Source: Lentibacter algarum (GTDB lineage Bacteria; Pseudomonadota; Alphaproteobacteria; Rhodobacterales; Rhodobacteraceae). Taken from it: a stretch of 64,000 bases of DNA. Made by a program: the position numbers and the translations under genes. How positions within the stretch are numbered: the first letter of the stretch is position 1; each line of letters begins with the position of its first letter. Below the pieces are notes generated by a model. The model was given only the letters and a program-made list of their open reading frames with translations, was not told where the DNA came from and searched no databases. The DNA is taken from positions 124,001 through 188,000 of the forward strand of contig NZ_JAHKQI010000003.1 of NCBI RefSeq assembly GCF_018860975.1, read 5' to 3'. Shown in pieces: positions 7,691-17,217 of the stretch.

Positions 7691-9169
7691 CTAGTCGAGC
7701 GAAAGGGCAACGAACCGGGGTTCACCAGCGCGACGCACCAAGAGCAACAACGACTTGCGGCCAGCTTCCTTGGCGGTATCGACCTGCGCTTGCAAGTCAG
7801 CTGCGCTTGCAAGCTTCTGCTGCCCTGCCTCGGTGATCACATCGCCCGCTCGCAGCCCCTTTTCAAAGGCCTCTGCGGCTTCATCAACCTCTGTAACCAC
7901 AAGCCCTGTGGCCGTTGCGGAAAGCTCGAGTTGCTCGCGCAATTCGTCGCTCACCGGCGAAAGTGTCAGGCCGAGCATCTGCGTAGTCGCAGGCTCTTGG
8001 GTTGGCGCACTTTCCTCGGTTTGGGCGGCAGGCACGACGCCTTCAGCCTCTTCACGGCGCCCAAGCGTTACCTTCAGCGTCTGGGTCTTTCCTTCACGGA
8101 AAACAACCACACGCACGGTTTTGCCGACATCGGCATTGCCAACCGAACGCACGAGGCCGCGGGTGTCGCTCACTTCATTACCTGCGAAACTCATGATGAC
8201 ATCACCTGCGAGCATGCCTGCGTCCTTGGAGGGGCCGTCGGGCACATCGGTTACAAGCGCGCCTGCTGTCTTTTCGAGGCCGATGGCTTCTGCGACATCA
8301 TCCGTTACGTCTTGAATGCGTACACCAAGCCAACCGCGACGGGTTTCGCCGTATTCGCGCAGCTGGTCAACGACGCGGACAACCACGTTCGAGGCCATCG
8401 AAAAGCCGATGCCAATCGAGCCACCATTGGGGCTCAGGATCGCGGTGTTTACGCCAACAACCTCACCGGCCATGTTAAACAGCGGGCCACCGGAGTTGCC
8501 GCGGTTGATGGCAGCATCGGTCTGGATGTAGTCGTCATAAGCGCCTTGCAGCGCGCGGTTGCGTTGGCTCACGATGCCAGCGCTGACAGAAAACCCCTGC
8601 CCCAGCGGGTTACCAACTGCCATAACCCAGTCGCCCACGCGGGCGCTGTCTGAGTTGCCAAACGGCACAAACGGCAGCGGCTTGTCGCTCTTCACCTTCA
8701 ACAGGGCAATGTCGGTCTTTTTGTCAGTGCCCACGAGCTCTGCCTCAAGTTCTTCACCCGAGAAGAACTCGATGACGATCTCGTCTGCGCCCTCGATGAC
8801 GTGGTTGTTTGTTACGATAAATCCGTCTTCGCTGATCACAAAGCCTGATCCAAGCGCCGAAGAACGCCGCGCGCGCTCGCCGTTGTCATCGCGGTTTTGA
8901 AAGTCGGGGAACAGGTCTTCAAACGGGCTGCCTTCAGGAACGATCGCCCCTGGGCCGGTGCCGCGCGCAACCATCGTTGTCGTGGTAATGTTCACAACGG
9001 CGGGGCTTACTGACTCGGCGAGGTCAGCAAAGCTCTCGGGGCGCGCCTTAGCGGCAAACGTTTGGGCCAAGATCAGCGCGACGCTTAGCACCAAAAGCGC
9101 TAATGTACGCATCGTTCGGCTTTGGCGTTCACCGGTTTCAATAGTTTGCGCGATTGTTTGGGTCCTCAT
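7691..9169 (-). CDS. degP: Do-family periplasmic serine protease DegP/MucD-like
   Basis: The 492-residue protein has an N-terminal signal segment (about 20-40), a trypsin-like domain with the catalytic triad His123 (TNNHVIEG), Asp153 (KTDIALLKV) and Ser226 (GNSGGPLF), and two PDZ domains (about 270-370 and 395-490). It degrades or refolds damaged envelope proteins. ATG 9169 is chosen because AAAGGAG stands upstream; the internal ATG at 9112 has no such site. It ends the same-strand series hflK-hflC-DUF2065-degP, as in related bacteria, after a 150-base gap that can hold its own stress promoter. Confidence 0.93.
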   Translation of the reverse strand: MRTQTIAQTIETGERQSRTMRTLALLVLSVALILAQTFAAKARPESFADLAESVSPAVVNITTTTMVARGTGPGAIVPEGSPFEDLFPDFQNRDDNGERARRSSALGSGFVISEDGFIVTNNHVIEGADEIVIEFFSGEELEAELVGTDKKTDIALLKVKSDKPLPFVPFGNSDSARVGDWVMAVGNPLGQGFSVSAGIVSQRNRALQGAYDDYIQTDAAINRGNSGGPLFNMAGEVVGVNTAILSPNGGSIGIGFSMASNVVVRVVDQLREYGETRRGWLGVRIQDVTDDVAEAIGLEKTAGALVTDVPDGPSKDAGMLAGDVIMSFAGNEVSDTRGLVRSVGNADVGKTVRVVVFREGKTQTLKVTLGRREEAEGVVPAAQTEESAPTQEPATTQMLGLTLSPVSDELREQLELSATATGLVVTEVDEAAEAFEKGLRAGDVITEAGQQKLASAADLQAQVDTAKEAGRKSLLLLVRRAGEPRFVALSLD

Positions 9170-9321
9170 GCCGATACTCCTTTATCTGGCAAGGCTGCTT
9201 TGGGTGCCCCCAAGCTGCTCTTGGACTAAATGTAAACCTGCTGTCGCGCTTGGCAACCGCTACTGTGCTCACTTTTTGGTAAATGGAGTGTGAACAGGCG
9301 GGAATTAAGCGAAAAACCGCC

Positions 9322-9522
9322 CTAGGCGCCGAGCACTTTAGCGCAATAAACCAAAACCAGCCCCAAGACGGCGCTTACAGCTCCGAGCTTGCGGCGGGTT
9401 TCGTGTGGCATATCACGCAGCGCTGCAAGCAGGTGCTCAACAAGCGAAGGGGCCAGCACATAGACCAGCCCCTCCAGTATCAGTACCAGCCCGAAGGCCA
9501 GCAATATGTCAGCCGCTATCAC
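9322..9522 (-). CDS. DUF2065 family small membrane protein
   Basis: This 66-residue protein has two membrane helices (residues about 3-25 and 45-63) joined by a charged loop (RDMPHETRRKLG). The pattern and its place directly after hflC identify the DUF2065 family. Its ATG overlaps the hflC stop (ATGA), so translation is coupled. A role as an accessory of the HflKC complex is inferred only from gene order. Confidence 0.85.
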   Translation of the reverse strand: MIAADILLAFGLVLILEGLVYVLAPSLVEHLLAALRDMPHETRRKLGAVSAVLGLVLVYCAKVLGA

Positions 9523-10409
9523 TGTCGTGCTGACTCGCCTGTTTCACTGTTCAGGTAGTTAAAGAACTCGCTGTCAGGTGACATCACCATCGACGAGTTG
9601 CTGCCCTTGAGCGCTTTGCGGTAGGCGTTGAGCGAGCGATAGAACTCAAAGAATTCCTCATCCGCACCAAAGGCTTTTGCAAAGATAGCGTTGCGCTTGG
9701 CGTCGGCTTCACCGCGGGTGATCTCGGCTTTGCGCTTGGCGTCAGATACGATCTCGACCTGTGTTCTGTCGGCCTGAGCACGCACACGTTGCGCGGCCTC
9801 GTTACCACGGGCAATCTCGTCCGCCGCTTCACGTTCACGCTCGGCCTGCATACGGCCAAATGTCGCTGCAAGGTTGGCATCAGGCAGGTCGGTGCGTTTG
9901 AGGCGCACGTCGATGATATCGAGGCCCAGCGCACGGGCGTCAGAAATAGCCCCGTTGCGAATACGCAGCATCAGCGCGGCACGGTCAGACGACAGAATGT
10001 CGTTTGACGTAACCGAACCCAGAACCTCGCGGGTTTTTGAGCGCAAGATACTGTCAAGGCGGCGGCCTGCGACTTCGATCGCAACATCCCCGCCCGCAGC
10101 AGTCGCTTGGCGGAACCGCTCGACATCAGCGATACGGTAGCGCGCGAAGGCGTTCACTTCGAGGCGGCGGTCATCAGATGGGGTGATCTGGAACTGCGTG
10201 ACATCACGGCTCAGGATCCGGTCGTCGTAACGCACGACTTCCTGCATAAGCGGGATCTTGAACGCGAGGCCCGGCTGTTCCTTGATCGAAACCACGCGCC
10301 CGAATTGCAGCACAAGCGCTTTCTCCCGCTCGTCGACGATAAAGACCGACGACAGGATCGCAGCGATAGCCAGAACGATAACTGGCAGAATATATGTAGA
10401 TGTCCGCAT
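9519..10409 (-). CDS. hflC: HflC, SPFH subunit of the FtsH-modulating complex
   Basis: The 296-residue protein starts with a signal-anchor helix (TYILPVIVLAIAAILSSVFIV) followed by an SPFH/band-7 domain and a long helical coiled-coil region rich in Glu, Arg and Ala (RMQAEREREAADEIARGNEA). HflC and HflK form a cage in the inner membrane around the FtsH protease. The hflK stop and the hflC start share one base (TGATG), so the two are made in step. Confidence 0.93.
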   Translation of the reverse strand: MRTSTYILPVIVLAIAAILSSVFIVDEREKALVLQFGRVVSIKEQPGLAFKIPLMQEVVRYDDRILSRDVTQFQITPSDDRRLEVNAFARYRIADVERFRQATAAGGDVAIEVAGRRLDSILRSKTREVLGSVTSNDILSSDRAALMLRIRNGAISDARALGLDIIDVRLKRTDLPDANLAATFGRMQAEREREAADEIARGNEAAQRVRAQADRTQVEIVSDAKRKAEITRGEADAKRNAIFAKAFGADEEFFEFYRSLNAYRKALKGSNSSMVMSPDSEFFNYLNSETGESARQ

Positions 10410-11566
10410 CAGTTGTTGCCTCCGGCTTGGTTTTTGCGCAGCTCGTTGAGCGGCAGGTAGGGCACGATGCCTTGGCTCTCGTCACCTCCAAGGATGATCT
10501 TGTCGACATCGCCAAGCACGTCTTCCATCATCTCGAGGTAAAGGCGTTTGCGTGTCACTTGAGGGGCTTTCTGATACTCGCTCAGAACCGCGGTAAAGCG
10601 GCTGGCTTCACCTTCGGCCTCGTTGACAACGCGCGCGCGGTAACCTTCGGCTTCCTCAAGCACCTGTGCGGACTCACCACGCGCGGCGGCGAGCACTTTG
10701 TTGGCATAGGCGTCGGCTTGCTTTTCAAGTTTGTCACGCTCTTGCGCCGCCGACTGCACGGCAAAGAAGCTGGCGATAACTTCGGCGGGCGGATCGGCCT
10801 TGTCAAAGTTCGCGCGCACGATCGTCACGCCGCTTCTGTAGCTGTCGAGTGTTGACTGGATCAGCGTTTCGAGTTGCGCTTCAATAGAGCCACGGTCGCG
10901 GTTGAGGATCGGCGCCAGCTCGCTTTGGGCGATGATCTCGCGCATGGCTGATTCCGAAACGGCTCTGATCGTTGCTTTAGGGTCGCGCAGGTTAAACAGG
11001 TATTCTTCGGCATTGTTGATGTTCCAGACAACCTGAAAGTCGATGTCGACAATGTTCTCGTCACCTGTCTGCATCAGGCCCGCTTCCGATCCCGTGCCAC
11101 CGCCGATATCCTCGATGGTTTCACGCGTCACCGGAATGATCTCGTAAGTCACGATGGGCCATGGCGCAAAGTTCAGGCCGGGTGTTCCGATGCAAGGGCT
11201 GTTACATTCCCCCAGAAACAGCTCGACTGATTGCTCTTCCGGCTTCACGGTGTAGAAGCTCTGGAAAAGCCAAAGCCCGAAAACCACCAGCAAACCAAGC
11301 CCGACAGTGCCGCGGTTGAGGCCAGGTCCGACAGGCCCTTGCCCACGTCCGTTGCCGCCACCGTTACCGCTGCCTTTGCCACGGCCGCCCATCAGGACGC
11401 GCAGCTGTTCTTGGCCTTTCTTGACCAACTCGTCGATCTCGGGGATCTGCGGCTCGTTGCCACCGTTCTCACGCCCGCCGTTCGGGCGCTTTTTACGGTC
11501 GTCTTCGCCTTGATCGTCTCCGTCATTTCCGCCGCCGCCCCATGGGCCGCCAGAATTGCCTGCCAT
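10409..11566 (-). CDS. hflK: HflK, SPFH subunit of the FtsH-modulating complex
   Basis: The 385-residue product has the long Gly/Asn-rich hydrophilic N-terminus of HflK (residues 1-80), one membrane helix (TVGLGLLVVFGLWLFQSFY), a band-7 domain with two close cysteines (GECNSPCIGTPG) and a coiled-coil tail. It is the first gene of the hflK-hflC-DUF2065 unit. The two cysteines in the SPFH domain are a feature I have not seen described for E. coli HflK. Confidence 0.93.
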   Translation of the reverse strand: MAGNSGGPWGGGGNDGDDQGEDDRKKRPNGGRENGGNEPQIPEIDELVKKGQEQLRVLMGGRGKGSGNGGGNGRGQGPVGPGLNRGTVGLGLLVVFGLWLFQSFYTVKPEEQSVELFLGECNSPCIGTPGLNFAPWPIVTYEIIPVTRETIEDIGGGTGSEAGLMQTGDENIVDIDFQVVWNINNAEEYLFNLRDPKATIRAVSESAMREIIAQSELAPILNRDRGSIEAQLETLIQSTLDSYRSGVTIVRANFDKADPPAEVIASFFAVQSAAQERDKLEKQADAYANKVLAAARGESAQVLEEAEGYRARVVNEAEGEASRFTAVLSEYQKAPQVTRKRLYLEMMEDVLGDVDKIILGGDESQGIVPYLPLNELRKNQAGGNN

Positions 11567-11602
11567 TTAAAGCATTCCTCTCTTTTAAAGTCTAATAGAC
11601 GT

Positions 11603-11671
11603 TACTGTCTAACTTGTGGTTCTCGCCGCAGGTTTCAACCCTTACACGGCTACTGTCTGATTTGTGGCTCT
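11603..11671. repeat. Imperfect direct repeat duplicating the 3' end of gor
   Basis: Bases 11603-11623 and 11651-11671 match at 18 of 21 positions. On the minus strand the second copy encodes the last residues of glutathione reductase (E-P-Q-I-R-Q-stop) and the first would encode E-P-Q-V-R-Q-stop, so a small tail duplication follows the gene. Confidence 0.55.
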
Positions 11672-13008
11672 TTCATTGTGACAAGCTCTTCGCTCATTGT
11701 CGGATGAACCGCAACTGTGCGATCAAAGTCTTCTTTGGTTGCGCCCATCTTCACAGCGATACCGGCGAGCTGGATCATTTCGCCAGCACCGGGTGCCACG
11801 ATATGACAGCCAAGCACCTTGCGGTTGGCTTTAGACACGATCAACTTCATCAGGACGCGGCCAGAACGCCCTGCAAAGGCTGTTTGCATGGGCTTGAAGG
11901 AGGTGCTGTAAACTTCGATAGGCTCCTGCTCGCGCGCATCTTCCTCGCTAAGGCCAACAGTGCCCATCTCCGGCTGCGTAAAGATCGCCGTCGGGATAAG
12001 CTCATGGTCAACAGGTGTCGGGTTGCCGTTAAACACGGTTTCAACAAAGGCCATACCCTCGCGTATGGCGACAGGCGTCAGGTTCACGCGGTCGGTCACA
12101 TCGCCAATCGCGTAAATGCTCGGCACTTTGGTTTGGCTATAGTCATCGACCAAAACCTCGCCTTTGCGGCCAAGTTCGATACCAACCGCCTCAAGCCCCA
12201 TGTCATCGGTGTTTGGTGCGCGTCCGGTGGCAAACATCACCTGATCAAACATCTGCGTATCGCCGTTGGTCGCGGTCACGTCGATACCGCCCTCACCGCG
12301 CGTCATCTGTGCAATATTCGTGCCAAGATGCAACTTGATGCCATTGCTGATCATCTCGTCAGAGACGTGCCCGCGGGCCTCTCCGTCAAAGCCGCGCAAA
12401 ATTTGAGCTCCACGGTAATACTGCGTTACGTCAACGCCCAAACCGTTAAGGATACAGGCAAATTCGCAAGCGATATAACCACCGCCGATGATCAATATCT
12501 TCTTGGGCAGTTCATCAAGATGGAAGATGTCATTTGAAGTAATACCAAGTTCGGCACCCTCCTGATCAGGCAACACCGGCCGTCCGCCCATCGCCAGCAA
12601 TATGTGTTTAGCACTCTTGCGCGTGCCGTCAGAAAGCTCGACTTCATGCGCTCCGATCACCTTGGCGCGCGCATCATATGTCTCCACGCCATTGTTCTTG
12701 AGAATGCCGCGATAGACGTTTTCCAAGCGGTCAAGCTCGGCATGCAGTTTGGTCTTGAACGCCGACCAGTCAAAGCCGCCAGCATGCACGGTCCATCCGT
12801 ATTCAGCCGCATCGGCGATCGCATCCGGGAACTCGCTGGCAAACACCATCAGCTTTTTGGGCACGCATCCGCGAATAACGCAGGTGCCTCCGTAACGGTC
12901 CTCCTCGGCCAAGGCCACTTTTGCCCCGCCCTGCGCTGCAACACGCGCTGCACGCACCCCGCCCGAGCCACCGCCAATAACAAATAAATCGTAGTCAAAG
13001 CTCATCAT
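11650..13008 (-). CDS. gor: Glutathione-disulfide reductase
   Basis: This FAD enzyme reduces glutathione disulfide with NADPH in the cytoplasm. Visible are the FAD dinucleotide fold (FVIGGGSGGVRAA), the redox-active disulfide GGTCVIRGCVPKKL (Cys43 and Cys48), the NADPH-binding GGGYIACEFA, the second FAD motif IYAIGDV, and the C-terminal VAVHPTMSEEL that supplies the catalytic His-Glu pair of the partner subunit. The length of 452 residues is typical. Two ATGs stand at 13008 and 13005; the second is better spaced from AAGGAA. It follows rpiA by 7 bases. Confidence 0.93.
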   Translation of the reverse strand: MMSFDYDLFVIGGGSGGVRAARVAAQGGAKVALAEEDRYGGTCVIRGCVPKKLMVFASEFPDAIADAAEYGWTVHAGGFDWSAFKTKLHAELDRLENVYRGILKNNGVETYDARAKVIGAHEVELSDGTRKSAKHILLAMGGRPVLPDQEGAELGITSNDIFHLDELPKKILIIGGGYIACEFACILNGLGVDVTQYYRGAQILRGFDGEARGHVSDEMISNGIKLHLGTNIAQMTRGEGGIDVTATNGDTQMFDQVMFATGRAPNTDDMGLEAVGIELGRKGEVLVDDYSQTKVPSIYAIGDVTDRVNLTPVAIREGMAFVETVFNGNPTPVDHELIPTAIFTQPEMGTVGLSEEDAREQEPIEVYSTSFKPMQTAFAGRSGRVLMKLIVSKANRKVLGCHIVAPGAGEMIQLAGIAVKMGATKEDFDRTVAVHPTMSEELVTMKEPQIRQ

Positions 13009-13015
13009 CAGTTCC

Positions 13016-13804
13016 TTAGCTCATCAAATCCGTAAACAGGTTGTCTTCTTCCATGAAGTCGAGTCGATCCAACTCGACGGTACCAGCGTTGATGTCGCGG
13101 ATCTCGACTTTGCCGTCGCCGTAGCCGACAACGACCTTGTCACAGATGTCTATGAACAAGCCGTTTTCAACCACTCCGGGGATCTGGTTCATGATCTGGC
13201 CCATTTGCCGCGCATTGCCGATACGGCCCAAGTGCAAATCTAGGATATGGTTGCCCTCGTCGGTGACATAGGGCACCGAGCCGTTCATCCTGAGTGTGGT
13301 CTCGCGGCCAAGCACATCAAGGCTCACCAGTGTTTCCTCGATCAGCGCGCGGGTGGTTTGCCAGCCAAACGGGATAATCTCGACAGGCAGCGGGAAGGCT
13401 CCCAGCCGCTCGACCTGCTTGCCCACATCCGCAATGACGATCATCTGGTCAGAAGCGGTTGCGACGATCTTTTCTTGCAACAGAGCTCCGCCACCGCCTT
13501 TGATCAGTGTCAGCTCGCGGTCAAACTCGTCGGCGCCGTCTATTGTGAGGTCAAGCCAGCGCGCCTCATCAAGGCTGATCACATCAATGCCGACATTGCG
13601 CGCCAGCTCGGCTGTGCGTCTGCTCGTCGGAACACCCTTGATCTTGAGGCCGTCTTTTTCGACCATGTCACCAAGACAACGCACCAGCCAAGCGGCTGTG
13701 CTGCCAGTGCCCAGACCAACGCGCATGCCGTCTTCAACGAACTCGGCCGCGCGCTTGGCGGCAACAAATTTGGCCTTATCTATCGGTGAAAGTTCTCCGC
13801 TCAT
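13016..13804 (-). CDS. rpiA: Ribose-5-phosphate isomerase A
   Basis: RpiA interconverts ribose 5-phosphate and ribulose 5-phosphate in the pentose phosphate pathway. The 262-residue product shows MRVGLGTGSTAAWLV (phosphate-binding loop), TIDGADEFD with the catalytic aspartate, LIKGGGGALLQEKIVA with the catalytic glutamate and lysine, and IADVGKQVERLG. ATG 13804 has a GAGG ribosome site; the frame continues to 13885 without support. Its pairing with gor fits NADPH supply for thiol reduction, which is inferred from gene order. Confidence 0.93.
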   Translation of the reverse strand: MSGELSPIDKAKFVAAKRAAEFVEDGMRVGLGTGSTAAWLVRCLGDMVEKDGLKIKGVPTSRRTAELARNVGIDVISLDEARWLDLTIDGADEFDRELTLIKGGGGALLQEKIVATASDQMIVIADVGKQVERLGAFPLPVEIIPFGWQTTRALIEETLVSLDVLGRETTLRMNGSVPYVTDEGNHILDLHLGRIGNARQMGQIMNQIPGVVENGLFIDICDKVVVGYGDGKVEIRDINAGTVELDRLDFMEEDNLFTDLMS

Positions 13805-14048
13805 GGCAGCCTCGCAAATCGTCACAAATATCCCCTGTGGCCTTATAGGAAATTTGTCAGCAAGGTGCGAGAGGGTTTTAGCCACTTCGCGCTATCGCGC
13901 GGAGACCATGCAGAGACCATTCGGGCCAACCCCTAGCATATGTCCGACGCAGATACCTCGGCGAACGCGGTGATAAATACGCGCCCCCGTTCTTCTTCTG
14001 TCGTTTTTCATGTTCTGAATCGCGGGGAATACGCCTATCTATGGCCCC

Positions 14049-14747
14049 ATGACATACCGCCTGCATTACGCCCCTGACAACGCCTCGCTGATCATCCGCC
14101 TCGCACTTGAAGAGCTCGGGCTGGCTTATGACGCCGTGCTGGTTGAACGCTCCAAAGACGCCCAGCGCGCACCAGCCTATCTGGCGATCAACCCTAACGG
14201 CCTGATTCCGACGCTGGAAACACCGCAAGGCGCGGTGTTTGAAACCGGTGCGATCCTGCTCTGGCTCTCCGAGCAGCACAACGCCCTTGCCCCAGCCCCC
14301 CAAAGCCGCCAGCGAGGCGAGTTTCTCAAGTGGCTGTTCTTCATATCCAACACCGTCCACACCGAAATGCGGATGATGTTTTACCCTGACAAATACATCG
14401 GTGCTGATCTGGCTGACTGCACCAAGCTGCGCCGCGGCTTGCAAGTGAGCCTCAAGGCGCACCTGAGCAAGCTTGATGCACTGGCTGGCGAAGGCCACAG
14501 CTGGTTTAACTCCGCGACCGTCACAGTGCTCGACTTGTATGTCGTCACGCTCCTGCGCTGGATGGCGCTCTATCCGGCCTCGAGCACAAAGTGGTTCTCG
14601 CTCAACGAGACGCCGCATTTGCACGCTCTTGCGACGCGGATCGAACTCCGCAGTTCTGTCGCGCGCGCTATCAAAGCGGAAGGCCTCGGCGCGACACCCT
14701 TTAGCAAACCGCGCTACGCCACCCCGCCAGAAGGATCGGCAACCTAA
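14049..14747 (+). CDS. Glutathione S-transferase family protein
   Basis: The 232-residue protein has an N-terminal thioredoxin-like domain (YRLHYAPDNASLIIRLALEEL, then INPNGLIPTLET and the ETGAILLWLSEQ segment that binds glutathione) and an all-helical C-terminal domain. It most likely conjugates or reduces with glutathione in the cytoplasm; the substrate is unknown. Its TAA stop overlaps the sdaA ATG (TAATG), so both genes are read together. It is divergent from rpiA across 244 bases that must hold both promoters. Confidence 0.85.
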   Translation: MTYRLHYAPDNASLIIRLALEELGLAYDAVLVERSKDAQRAPAYLAINPNGLIPTLETPQGAVFETGAILLWLSEQHNALAPAPQSRQRGEFLKWLFFISNTVHTEMRMMFYPDKYIGADLADCTKLRRGLQVSLKAHLSKLDALAGEGHSWFNSATVTVLDLYVVTLLRWMALYPASSTKWFSLNETPHLHALATRIELRSSVARAIKAEGLGATPFSKPRYATPPEGSAT

Positions 14748-16123
14748 TGTTTCTCTCTGTGTTTGATATGTTCAAAATCGGCATCGGGCCCTCGTCGTCA
14801 CATACGATGGGGCCTATGGTCGCTGCCGCGCGGTTTCTTGACAGGATGCGCGCCTCACCGTTTCAGTTTCACGGCCTACGCGGCACACTTCACGGGAGCC
14901 TTGCATTCACCGGCATCGGCCACGCAACCGACCGCGCCACCATACTGGGGCTCGCCGGCTTTTCGCCCGAAACCTACGAAGCAGACGCCGCCGAAGCCAC
15001 GCTTGAGGGCATCCGCAGCACCGGGATGATCACCCCGCCCGACCTGCCGCCGCTGGTGTTCAACCCCAAACAAGACCTCCTGTTTGACTACGGCCCAGCG
15101 CTTGCAGGCCACGCCAACGGCATGGTCTTGATGGCCACCGATGCGCAGGGCGACGTAACGCTGAGCGAAACATATTACTCTATCGGCGGCGGATTTGTTC
15201 TGACAGAAGCCGAACTCGCCGAGGGTAAAGCGACCGATGATGACGGCACACCTATTCCCTATCCGTTCAAATCTGCCGACGAGATGCTCGCTATGTGCAA
15301 GACCTCGGGCAAAACCATCGCCCAGATGAAACGCGACAACGAAGTGGCACGCGGCGGGCCGGAGAACTTGAAATCTGGCACCGCGCGTCTCTGGCAGGTC
15401 ATGAATGACTGTATCGAGCGCGGGCTGCACACCGACGGTGAGTTGCCCGGTGGCCTTATGGTGAAGCGCCGCGCCAAGGGCATCTATGACGCGCTGCTTG
15501 CGGAGCGCGGCATGAACCAAAGCGCGCCGCATACGATCAACGACTGGATGAGCACCTATGCAATGGCCGTCAACGAGGAGAACGCCGCTGGTGGGCAAGT
15601 CGTGACGGCACCAACCAACGGTGCAGCAGGCGTCATGCCAGCGGTGATCCGCTATTGGCTCGATCATGTGCCAAGTGCCTCGGAAGACCGCGTTGAAGAT
15701 TTTCTGCTCACCGCGGCCGCAATCGGCGGGCTGGTCAAGTTCAACGCGTCTATCTCGGGGGCCGAAGCCGGATGTCAGGCGGAAGTCGGGAGCGCCGCAG
15801 CAATGGCCGCCGCTGGTCTCTGTGCTGTCATGGGCGGCACCCCAGAGCAAGTCGAGAACGCAGCCGAGATCGCGCTTGAGCATCATTTGGGCATGACATG
15901 TGACCCCGTCAAAGGACTCGTTCAAGTGCCTTGTATCGAACGCAACGGCCTCGGTGCGATCAAGGCGGTTTCCGCGGCCTCGCTGGCTTTGCGCGGCGAC
16001 GGCACACACCTCGTGCCGCTAGATGCTTGTATTGAGACAATGCGCCAAACCGGCCTCGATATGAGCGAGAAGTATAAAGAAACGTCGCTGGGCGGGCTTG
16101 CTGTCAACGTGCCTAACTGCTGA
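14747..16123 (+). CDS. sdaA: L-serine ammonia-lyase (L-serine dehydratase), single-chain
   Basis: The enzyme turns L-serine into pyruvate and ammonia with a [4Fe-4S] cluster. The 458 residues contain the beta domain at the N-terminus ([16 protein letters not shown]) and the alpha domain with cluster-binding cysteines in [13 protein letters not shown] and [18 protein letters not shown]. The length and fused layout are those of the iron-type single-chain enzyme. The start is coupled to the GST stop. The gene lies far from the glycine cleavage operon, but both act on the serine-glycine pool. Confidence 0.93.
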   Translation: MFLSVFDMFKIGIGPSSSHTMGPMVAAARFLDRMRASPFQFHGLRGTLHGSLAFTGIGHATDRATILGLAGFSPETYEADAAEATLEGIRSTGMITPPDLPPLVFNPKQDLLFDYGPALAGHANGMVLMATDAQGDVTLSETYYSIGGGFVLTEAELAEGKATDDDGTPIPYPFKSADEMLAMCKTSGKTIAQMKRDNEVARGGPENLKSGTARLWQVMNDCIERGLHTDGELPGGLMVKRRAKGIYDALLAERGMNQSAPHTINDWMSTYAMAVNEENAAGGQVVTAPTNGAAGVMPAVIRYWLDHVPSASEDRVEDFLLTAAAIGGLVKFNASISGAEAGCQAEVGSAAAMAAAGLCAVMGGTPEQVENAAEIALEHHLGMTCDPVKGLVQVPCIERNGLGAIKAVSAASLALRGDGTHLVPLDACIETMRQTGLDMSEKYKETSLGGLAVNVPNC

Positions 16124-16275
16124 GTAAGGCATTAAAATCGGGCTTCAATGTTCCCTTCTGTCCGTGGCACTCGCAGGTCGAATAGCCTCTCAAGAAAAAC
16201 AACTTAAAGGCGTATTGCCGCCGCCACTCTCATCGCATGATTGCCAAGTCGCGAGACTCTCGCTAGCCTGCCGGA

Positions 16276-17217
16276 ATGTCAGCTGACCGCCCCCTCCTCG
16301 GCATCGCTTTGATGCTCGGCTTTTGCATTGTCGCCCCGATCGGTGACGCTTTTGCAAAGCTCATCGGCCAAACCATGCCACTCGGCGCGATGTTGTTCCT
16401 GCGCTTTCTGGTGCAGGTCATCCTTCTCTTCCCGTTCATTGCCCTTGGTGTGCGGCCCTGGCGGCTGTCGCCACGCGCCACATGGTTTTGCTTTTTGCGC
16501 ACCTTGCTGCATATCACCGGCATCGGCTTTATGTTTACCGCCCTGCAATACATTCCATTGGCCGATGCAATCGCCATTGCCTTTGTGTTGCCCTTCATCA
16601 ACTTGCTGCTGGGCCGGCTGCTGCTTGGTGAAGACGTCGGCATCATGCGCTTTGCCGCCTGCCTTGTCGGATTTCTCGGCACACTTCTTGTGGTGCAACC
16701 CAGTTTTGCAGCGGTCGGTTGGCCGGCGTTATTGCCGCTCGGAGTCGCTGTTACATTCTCGTTCTTTATGCTGATCACCCGTCACATTGCGCAGGAAACC
16801 GACCCGATCGGTTTGCAGTTCGTCTCCGGCCTCATGGCTTTGGGCCTACTCTTGCCGCCGCTGTTTCTAGGGCAATTCGTATCGTTGCCTATCGTGCAAT
16901 GGCCCTCTCCTTCGGCCTATGAGTGGAGCCTGATAATCGGCGTCGGCATAGCGGGCACACTGGCGCACCTGCTGATGACATGGTCGCTGCGCTTTGCACC
17001 CTCGGCCACGGTAACGCCGGTGCAGTATGTGGAAATCCCGCTGGCCGGGCTCGTCGGGCTATTGGTGTTTGCCGACTGGCCCAACCCGCTGGCGATCCTC
17101 GGCATGGCGGTCACCATTTCCGCCGGGCTCTTTATTCTGTTTGTCGAGCGGGCCAAGCACCGCCGGCAGCCCGCAAACCGGCAACAGCAGCCGGCAAGGC
17201 AGACAGCGGCAGAATAA
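16276..17217 (+). CDS. EamA/DMT superfamily transporter
   Basis: The 313-residue protein has about ten predicted membrane helices in two EamA repeats, beginning with PLLGIALMLGFCIVAPIGDAFAKLIG and ending with ILGMAVTISAGLFILFVE. Members export amino acids, metabolites or drugs; no substrate can be read from sequence. The hydrophilic C-terminal tail of about 25 residues (Arg, Gln and Ala rich) is encoded by DNA that also encodes the end of thiamine diphosphokinase on the other strand. Confidence 0.85.
   Translation: MSADRPLLGIALMLGFCIVAPIGDAFAKLIGQTMPLGAMLFLRFLVQVILLFPFIALGVRPWRLSPRATWFCFLRTLLHITGIGFMFTALQYIPLADAIAIAFVLPFINLLLGRLLLGEDVGIMRFAACLVGFLGTLLVVQPSFAAVGWPALLPLGVAVTFSFFMLITRHIAQETDPIGLQFVSGLMALGLLLPPLFLGQFVSLPIVQWPSPSAYEWSLIIGVGIAGTLAHLLMTWSLRFAPSATVTPVQYVEIPLAGLVGLLVFADWPNPLAILGMAVTISAGLFILFVERAKHRRQPANRQQQPARQTAAE

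Noticed and set aside
11614-12537. 307-codon plus-strand frame inside gor
   Set aside because: Antisense to glutathione reductase, no motif and no ribosome site.
13878-14624. 248-codon minus-strand frame over the GST gene
   Set aside because: Antisense to a clear glutathione S-transferase; no recognisable domain.
14876-16009. 377-codon minus-strand frame over sdaA
   Set aside because: Antisense to L-serine dehydratase with conserved cysteines; composition is of a shadow frame.
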